A stretch of DNA of 11,197 bases, from the NCBI GenBank assembly GCA_002433335.1, contig DJHY01000099.1, forward strand, positions 16,287 to 27,483, read 5' to 3'. Position 1 is the first letter of the stretch, and each line of letters opens with the position of its first letter. Made by a program: the position numbers and the translations under genes. The notes under the pieces are model-generated. The model was not told the DNA's origin, ran no database searches, and saw only the letters and a list, made by a program, of their open reading frames with translations. This document shows, piece by piece, positions 6,041 through 11,197 of this stretch. The DNA is from Rhodospirillaceae bacterium UBA6608 (GTDB lineage Bacteria > Pseudomonadota > Alphaproteobacteria > Rhodospirillales_A > Casp-alpha2).

Positions 6041-6171
6041 TTCATTTCAGGCCAAAATTCCAATGGGTTATTAAGCGGGTGCAAGCCTTGTCCGCCCATC
6101 CGTACATATACGTGAAACTTTCACCCACTTAGGCCAAGACTCAGGGTCCAGAACCCTGCTAATAAGGGGGC
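6041..6171 (+). promoter_or_regulatory. ssrA-sspB intergenic stretch with a hairpin before sspB
   Basis: These 131 bases follow the last recognisable tmRNA stem. Three inverted repeats stand out: CGTA-CATA-TACG (6101-6112), GTGAAA-C-TTTCAC (6112-6124) and CAGGGT-CCAGA-ACCCTG (6142-6158). The last one lies 5 bases before AAGGGGG (6164-6170), the sspB ribosome site. None is followed by a T run, so none is a convincing terminator for ssrA. The 3' end of the tmRNA precursor and any sspB promoter probably lie here, but I cannot place either. Confidence 0.35.
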
Positions 6172-6681
6172 ATGGAAGACAGCCCGCTGAGATACGACAT
6201 CTGGATCGAGGATGCGCTGCGCACCGTGATCCGCAACGCCCTGGCCCACGCCGCGCGCGAAGGTTTGCCGGGCGAACACCATTATTACATCACCTTCCGC
6301 ATGGAAGACCCCGGCGTGGTCGTGCCGCCCTATCTGCACGACCAGCATCCGGAAGAGATGACCATCGTCATCCAACATCAGTACGAAAACCTGCACGTCG
6401 ACCAGGACGCGTTCGAGGTCACCCTGTACTTCAAGGGCAAGGGCGAGCGCCTGCGCATTCCGTTCCGGGCGATCACCGCATTCTCGGACCCGTCGGTCAA
6501 TTTCGGCCTTCAGTTGAAAATGATCTCGTCCGACGATGACGACATGGACGACGACGACGTCTACGACGAACAGGAAATCCCGCTGGATGCGTCGAATTCC
6601 GAGACGGCGGACGACATCGCCGCGGACGGCGAGGAAAAAATGGGCGAAGTCATCGCCCTGGATAAATTTCGCAAGAAGTAA
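6172..6681 (+). CDS. sspB: SspB-alpha, ClpXP adaptor for ssrA-tagged proteins
   Basis: This encodes a 169-residue cytoplasmic adaptor that binds ssrA tags and tethers them to the ClpXP protease. Residues 9-118 fit the alphaproteobacterial SspB domain: a helix DIWIEDALRTVIRNALAHA, then HHYYITFRM (36-44), EEMTIVIQHQYENL (61-74), FEVTLYFKGKGERLRIPF (81-98) and TAFSDPSVNFGLQL (102-115). A very acidic, probably flexible tail begins at 121 with DDDDMDDDD. The extreme C-terminus VIALDKFRKK resembles the short ClpX-docking motif that ends other SspB proteins (Caulobacter ends similarly). The ATG at 6172 has AAGGGGG immediately upstream, with shorter than usual spacing, but family homology begins at about residue 8, so the start is reasonable. 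The gene follows ssrA directly, which fits its job. It is separated by 110 bases from the class I fumarase gene. Confidence 0.92.
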   Translation: MEDSPLRYDIWIEDALRTVIRNALAHAAREGLPGEHHYYITFRMEDPGVVVPPYLHDQHPEEMTIVIQHQYENLHVDQDAFEVTLYFKGKGERLRIPFRAITAFSDPSVNFGLQLKMISSDDDDMDDDDVYDEQEIPLDASNSETADDIAADGEEKMGEVIALDKFRKK

Positions 6682-6727
6682 CCGGCGCCATGAGGCAACC
6701 GGACCAACGACCGATGTTTTAAACGGA

Positions 6728-6742
6728 CGGCGCAGCGCGCCG
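6728..6742. repeat. Small GC hairpin between sspB and the class I fumarase gene
   Basis: CGGCGC (6728-6733) and GCGCCG (6737-6742) pair perfectly around a 3-base loop. It lies in the middle of the 110-base gap. The bases after it are CCCGACGCTTGAGCCCCC, not a T run, so termination after sspB is possible but not supported. I see no clear promoter for the fumarase in the rest of this gap. Confidence 0.3.
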
Positions 6743-6791
6743 CCCGACGCTTGAGCCCCCTTCCCCCCACCAAATGCCGAGGACTGCTACG

Positions 6792-8415
<1,624 letters not shown>

Positions 8416-8417
<2 letters not shown>

Positions 8418-8440
8418 CCCCGGCCCGACCTAACCGGGTT
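8416..8440 (+). repeat. Imperfect hairpin in the fumA-cyclase gap
   Basis: AACCC(C)GG (8416-8423) can pair with CCGGGTT (8434-8440), leaving one bulged C and a 10-base loop. It starts within the fumarase stop codon and ends 8 bases before the cyclase ribosome site. No T run follows, so read-through into the cyclase gene is likely; the hairpin may reduce or process the transcript. It is weak evidence on its own. Confidence 0.25.
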
Positions 8441-8462
8441 CCGGAAACGGAGGCCTAGCCCC

Positions 8463-10181
8463 ATGCGGTTGAGCGTTGGACAGAAAATCTTCTCCATCGC
8501 CGCCGTGATCCTGGCGCTGATGATCGTCGTCGCCGCCGTTTCCGTCAGTTACATCTCGGACCTGCGTCGCCACCTGCATACGGTGGCGACGCTTCAAGTT
8601 CCCACATCGGAAGCCATGGCCCGCGTCAACGTGCGGGTTCTGGAACAAGGCCTCCTGATGGACCAGTTGCTGGCCTTCAGCGAAGACAGCGGCGAAAGCG
8701 ACGACCTCGCCGATATCCTGCCCATCCGCAAACGGTTCATGCGTCTGACCAACGAAGTCGCCGAGGAATTTTCGGCGGCGCGGCGGCTGTTGGACCAAGA
8801 AGCCAAATCCCACGTCACCCGGCAACAGGTCGTCCAGATGCTGGATAGGGACCTCGACACCATCCGTAAACAGGTCGGCAAGTTCACCTCGCACGGGATC
8901 GTGTTGGTGGAAATGCTGATGTCCGGCGACCGGGCTGCCTTTCGCAAAGCGTTTCCGATGCTGTCCGAGCATCAAAGCGCCATTGACGATCACCTCGACG
9001 GCCTGCGCGACCATGTAACCAAAATGTCCGACCGCGCGGTGGCGCAGGCGGAAAAGGACGAGCGGGTTATTTTAATCCTCAATTCCGTCCTGACCGGACT
9101 GGCGGTGCTGCTCGGCCTGTTGTTCTCGGTCATGGTCACATCCGGGCTGGTGCGCTCGGTCCGCAATCTGGTCGGCGGCACCCGCGCGGTCGAGGCCGGG
9201 GACCTGGACGTCGCCCTGGAGAAACGCACCGAAGACGAAATCGGCGAGCTGACCGTGGCCTTCAACACCATGGTCGGCGGTTTGCGCCTGAAGGAACGGA
9301 TCAAAGATACCTTCGGCAAATACATGGATCCGCGCATCGTCGCCGATCTGGTCGATAATCCTGAGTTCGTGGAACCGGGCGGCGAGCGCCGGGAGATGAC
9401 CGTGCTGTTCGCCGATCTGCAGGGCTTTACCGCGATCTCGGAATCCCTGCCGCCGGACGATCTGGTCAATCTGGTGAATGTCTTTTTCGGCCATATGACA
9501 GAAGCCGTGGGCAACCATCAGGGCGTGATCGACAAATTCATGGGCGATGCCGTGATGGCCTATTGGGGGCCGCCGTTCACCGCTGACACGGACCAAGCAC
9601 GCTTGGCCTGCGAGGCGGCGCTGGATGCCGTCGCACGGCTGGACGATCTGCGCGCCGACCTGGGCCGGGTCTGCGGCGACGCCCTGGCGGGTTTTCCCAT
9701 CGACATCCGGATCGGCATTTCGTCCGGCCCCATGGTCGTCGGCACAGTGGGGTCCAAGGCCGCGCGCAGTTACACCGTGATCGGCGATCCGGTCAATCTG
9801 GGGGCACGGCTGGAATCCGCCAACAAGGCCTATGGCACCCGCATCCTGATCGCGGAACGGACCCGCGACTTGGCCGGGGAGCCCCTCTCCACCCGGGAAA
9901 TCGACCTGATCCGGGTGAAGGGAAAGAGCCAACCGGCGCGGGTTTTCGAGCTAACCCCGCATGACGAAACCGACAACGAGAAGGTTCGAACAGCCTTTCA
10001 AAACGGGCTTGCCGCCTACCGTGAACAGGATTGGGACCGGGCCGAGGCGGCGTTTGGCGCCGTCCTAGCTGAAATGCCCGAAGATCGTCCTTCGCTTGTA
10101 TATCTGGAGCGCATCGCCCATCTTCGAAAAAAAGCGCCGCCCGGAGCCTGGGACGGCGTATGGATATTCGACACGAAATAA
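8463..10181 (+). CDS. Membrane-bound class IIIb adenylate cyclase with sensor and HAMP domains
   Basis: This encodes 572 residues predicted to make cAMP from ATP. An N-terminal membrane helix (about 9-30) is followed by a helical, probably periplasmic sensor region (about 31-200). A second helix (202-226), a HAMP linker (about 228-280) and a linker [14 protein letters not shown] lead into the cyclase domain (about 308-480). Catalytic features are the metal aspartates D318 (FADLQGFT) and D362 (GDAVMAYWG), substrate-specifying K358 and T438 ([13 protein letters not shown]), and N445 and R449. Lys paired with Thr marks class IIIb, adenylate rather than guanylate cyclases. The last 75 residues ([19 protein letters not shown]) look like one TPR-like hairpin with a conserved WDGVW ending. 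The start has GGAGG (8449-8453) 9 bases upstream. It lies 45 bases after fumA and 17 before fumC, suggesting cotranscription. The ligand sensed is unknown. Confidence 0.93.
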   Translation: MRLSVGQKIFSIAAVILALMIVVAAVSVSYISDLRRHLHTVATLQVPTSEAMARVNVRVLEQGLLMDQLLAFSEDSGESDDLADILPIRKRFMRLTNEVAEEFSAARRLLDQEAKSHVTRQQVVQMLDRDLDTIRKQVGKFTSHGIVLVEMLMSGDRAAFRKAFPMLSEHQSAIDDHLDGLRDHVTKMSDRAVAQAEKDERVILILNSVLTGLAVLLGLLFSVMVTSGLVRSVRNLVGGTRAVEAGDLDVALEKRTEDEIGELTVAFNTMVGGLRLKERIKDTFGKYMDPRIVADLVDNPEFVEPGGERREMTVLFADLQGFTAISESLPPDDLVNLVNVFFGHMTEAVGNHQGVIDKFMGDAVMAYWGPPFTADTDQARLACEAALDAVARLDDLRADLGRVCGDALAGFPIDIRIGISSGPMVVGTVGSKAARSYTVIGDPVNLGARLESANKAYGTRILIAERTRDLAGEPLSTREIDLIRVKGKSQPARVFELTPHDETDNEKVRTAFQNGLAAYREQDWDRAEAAFGAVLAEMPEDRPSLVYLERIAHLRKKAPPGAWDGVWIFDTK

Positions 10182-10198
10182 TGGGACGAGACGCCGCC

Positions 10199-11197
10199 AT
10201 GCCTGATTCAGCATCCACCCACCGCATCGAGAAAGACACCATCGGCGAGGTACAGGTTCCCGCCGACCGCTATTGGGGGGCGCAGACCCAACGCGCCCTG
10301 GAAAACTTCCCGATCGGCGAAGGCACCATGCCGCGGGCCCTGATCCGCGCTTTCGCCCGGCAAAAGCAATCCGCCGCGCGGGCCAACATGAAGCTTGGCA
10401 AGCTCGACCCCAAACTGGGCAACGCCATCGATCAGGCCGCAGGCGAGGTCGCCAAAGGCAAGTGGGACGATCATTTCCCCCTGCCCGTCTGGCAGACCGG
10501 ATCGGGCACCCAAACCAACATGAATTTGAACGAGGTCATCGCCAACCGGGCGATCGAGATCTTGGGCGGCGTCCTCGGCTCCAAAAATCCCGTCCATCCG
10601 AACGACCACGTCAACATGTCGCAGTCGTCCAACGATTCGATGCCGACGGCCATGCACATCGCCTTGGCGATCGAATGCCATAACCGCCTGCTGCCAGCCT
10701 TGGAAGGGATGGAAGCGGTGCTGTTGGAAAAGGCCAAGGCCTTCCACGACGTGATCAAGATCGGCCGCACCCACCTTCAGGATGCGACGCCGCTGCGCCT
10801 GGGTTCCGAATTCGGGGCCTATGCTCATCAGACCCGCCAGAACATTGAGCGCCTGCACAAGTCGTTGGCGCAAATCTACGAACTGGCCCAGGGCGGCACT
10901 GCCGTCGGATCGGGCATCAACGCGCCCCAGGGCTTCGACGCGGCCTTCTGCGAGGCGGCGGCGGACCTTACCGGTCTTCCCTTCCGCCCCTGCCCTGACA
11001 AGTTCTATGCCCTGGCCGCGCATGACGCCCTGGTCAACCTGTCGGGCAAGCTGAACACCATCGCCGTCACCAACCACAAGATCGCCGACGACATCCGGTT
11101 GTTGGCCTCCGGCCCGCGCTCAGGTCTGGCGGAACTGATCCTGCCCGCCAACGAGCCGGGGTCTTCCATCATGCCGGGCAAGGTCAACCCGACCCAG
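10199..11197 (+). CDS. fumC: Class II (iron-free) fumarate hydratase, 3' end cut by the window
   Basis: This reading frame is open from the ATG at 10199 to the last base, giving 333 residues of a family usually about 460-470 long, so the C-terminal quarter is missing. It catalyses the same fumarate-malate hydration as class I enzymes but needs no Fe-S cluster. Visible motifs are [24 protein letters not shown] (9-32), [21 protein letters not shown] (98-118), [17 protein letters not shown] (139-155) and [13 protein letters not shown] (187-199). H192 in the last matches E. coli FumC His188. The signature loop [10 protein letters not shown] (321-330) with the catalytic serine region is also complete. 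The order and offset (+4) match E. coli FumC, separating it from aspartase, which would share some motifs. The ribosome site is weak (GGGACGAG). It starts 17 bases after the cyclase stop, so it is probably translated from the same transcript. Confidence 0.96.
   Translation, partial: MPDSASTHRIEKDTIGEVQVPADRYWGAQTQRALENFPIGEGTMPRALIRAFARQKQSAARANMKLGKLDPKLGNAIDQAAGEVAKGKWDDHFPLPVWQTGSGTQTNMNLNEVIANRAIEILGGVLGSKNPVHPNDHVNMSQSSNDSMPTAMHIALAIECHNRLLPALEGMEAVLLEKAKAFHDVIKIGRTHLQDATPLRLGSEFGAYAHQTRQNIERLHKSLAQIYELAQGGTAVGSGINAPQGFDAAFCEAAADLTGLPFRPCPDKFYALAAHDALVNLSGKLNTIAVTNHKIADDIRLLASGPRSGLAELILPANEPGSSIMPGKVNPTQ

Noticed and set aside
5914..6132. Open frame of 72 codons in the stretch after the dehydrogenase gene
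   Set aside because: It lies across the tmRNA coding piece in a frame other than the tag frame and has no ribosome site or family likeness.
6728..6742. Intrinsic terminator after sspB
   Set aside because: The stem is only 6 bp with a 3-base loop and no T run follows, so it is listed only as a hairpin.
6774..6791. Earlier ATG for the class I fumarase
   Set aside because: No ribosome site precedes it, while GAGGA is well placed for the ATG at 6792, and the extra six residues have no counterpart in E. coli FumA.

Overview
The window is GC-rich, densely coding chromosomal DNA. Gene content points to an alphaproteobacterium, probably of the Rhodospirillales or a relative. The evidence is a circularly permuted (two-piece) tmRNA gene, an alpha-type SspB adaptor, a thyA-folA pair near an hflK gene, and a class IIIb adenylate cyclase with HAMP domain. 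I see no insertion sequence, integrase, CRISPR array, tRNA or rRNA gene. It reads as ordinary core chromosome with a few less usual arrangements.

Left part (1-4531). The start of hflK runs off the left edge on the minus strand. It is divergent from mrp (plus), an iron-sulfur cluster carrier ATPase. mrp converges on a minus-strand run that, in transcription order, is thyA (thymidylate synthase), folA (dihydrofolate reductase), an SRPBCC-fold protein, and a membrane-embedded serine hydrolase of unknown role. thyA and folA are 12 bases apart and work together: ThyA makes dTMP and dihydrofolate, and FolA recycles the dihydrofolate.

Middle part (4532-6681). An Ldh-family NAD(P)-dependent 2-hydroxyacid dehydrogenase is divergent from thyA. 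The 464-base stretch behind it holds ssrA. The order there is a tRNA-like acceptor piece ending in CCA, a hairpin-forming spacer, then a coding piece with a tag frame ANDNTEALAVAA. Next comes sspB, whose product in Caulobacter delivers ssrA-tagged proteins to ClpXP. The tagging RNA and the adaptor that reads its tag are therefore direct neighbours.

Right part (6792-11197). A class I (4Fe-4S) fumarase, a membrane adenylate cyclase and a class II (iron-free) fumarase lie on the plus strand with gaps of 45 and 17 bases. The class II gene is cut by the right edge after 333 codons. Two unrelated fumarases catalyse the same TCA-cycle step, and a cAMP-producing sensor lies between them.

The strongest observations are the ssrA-sspB adjacency, the pairing that supports a two-piece tmRNA, the fumA-cyclase-fumC arrangement, and the hydrolase whose fold appears to be split by transmembrane helices. 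None is proven to be a new system from sequence alone.
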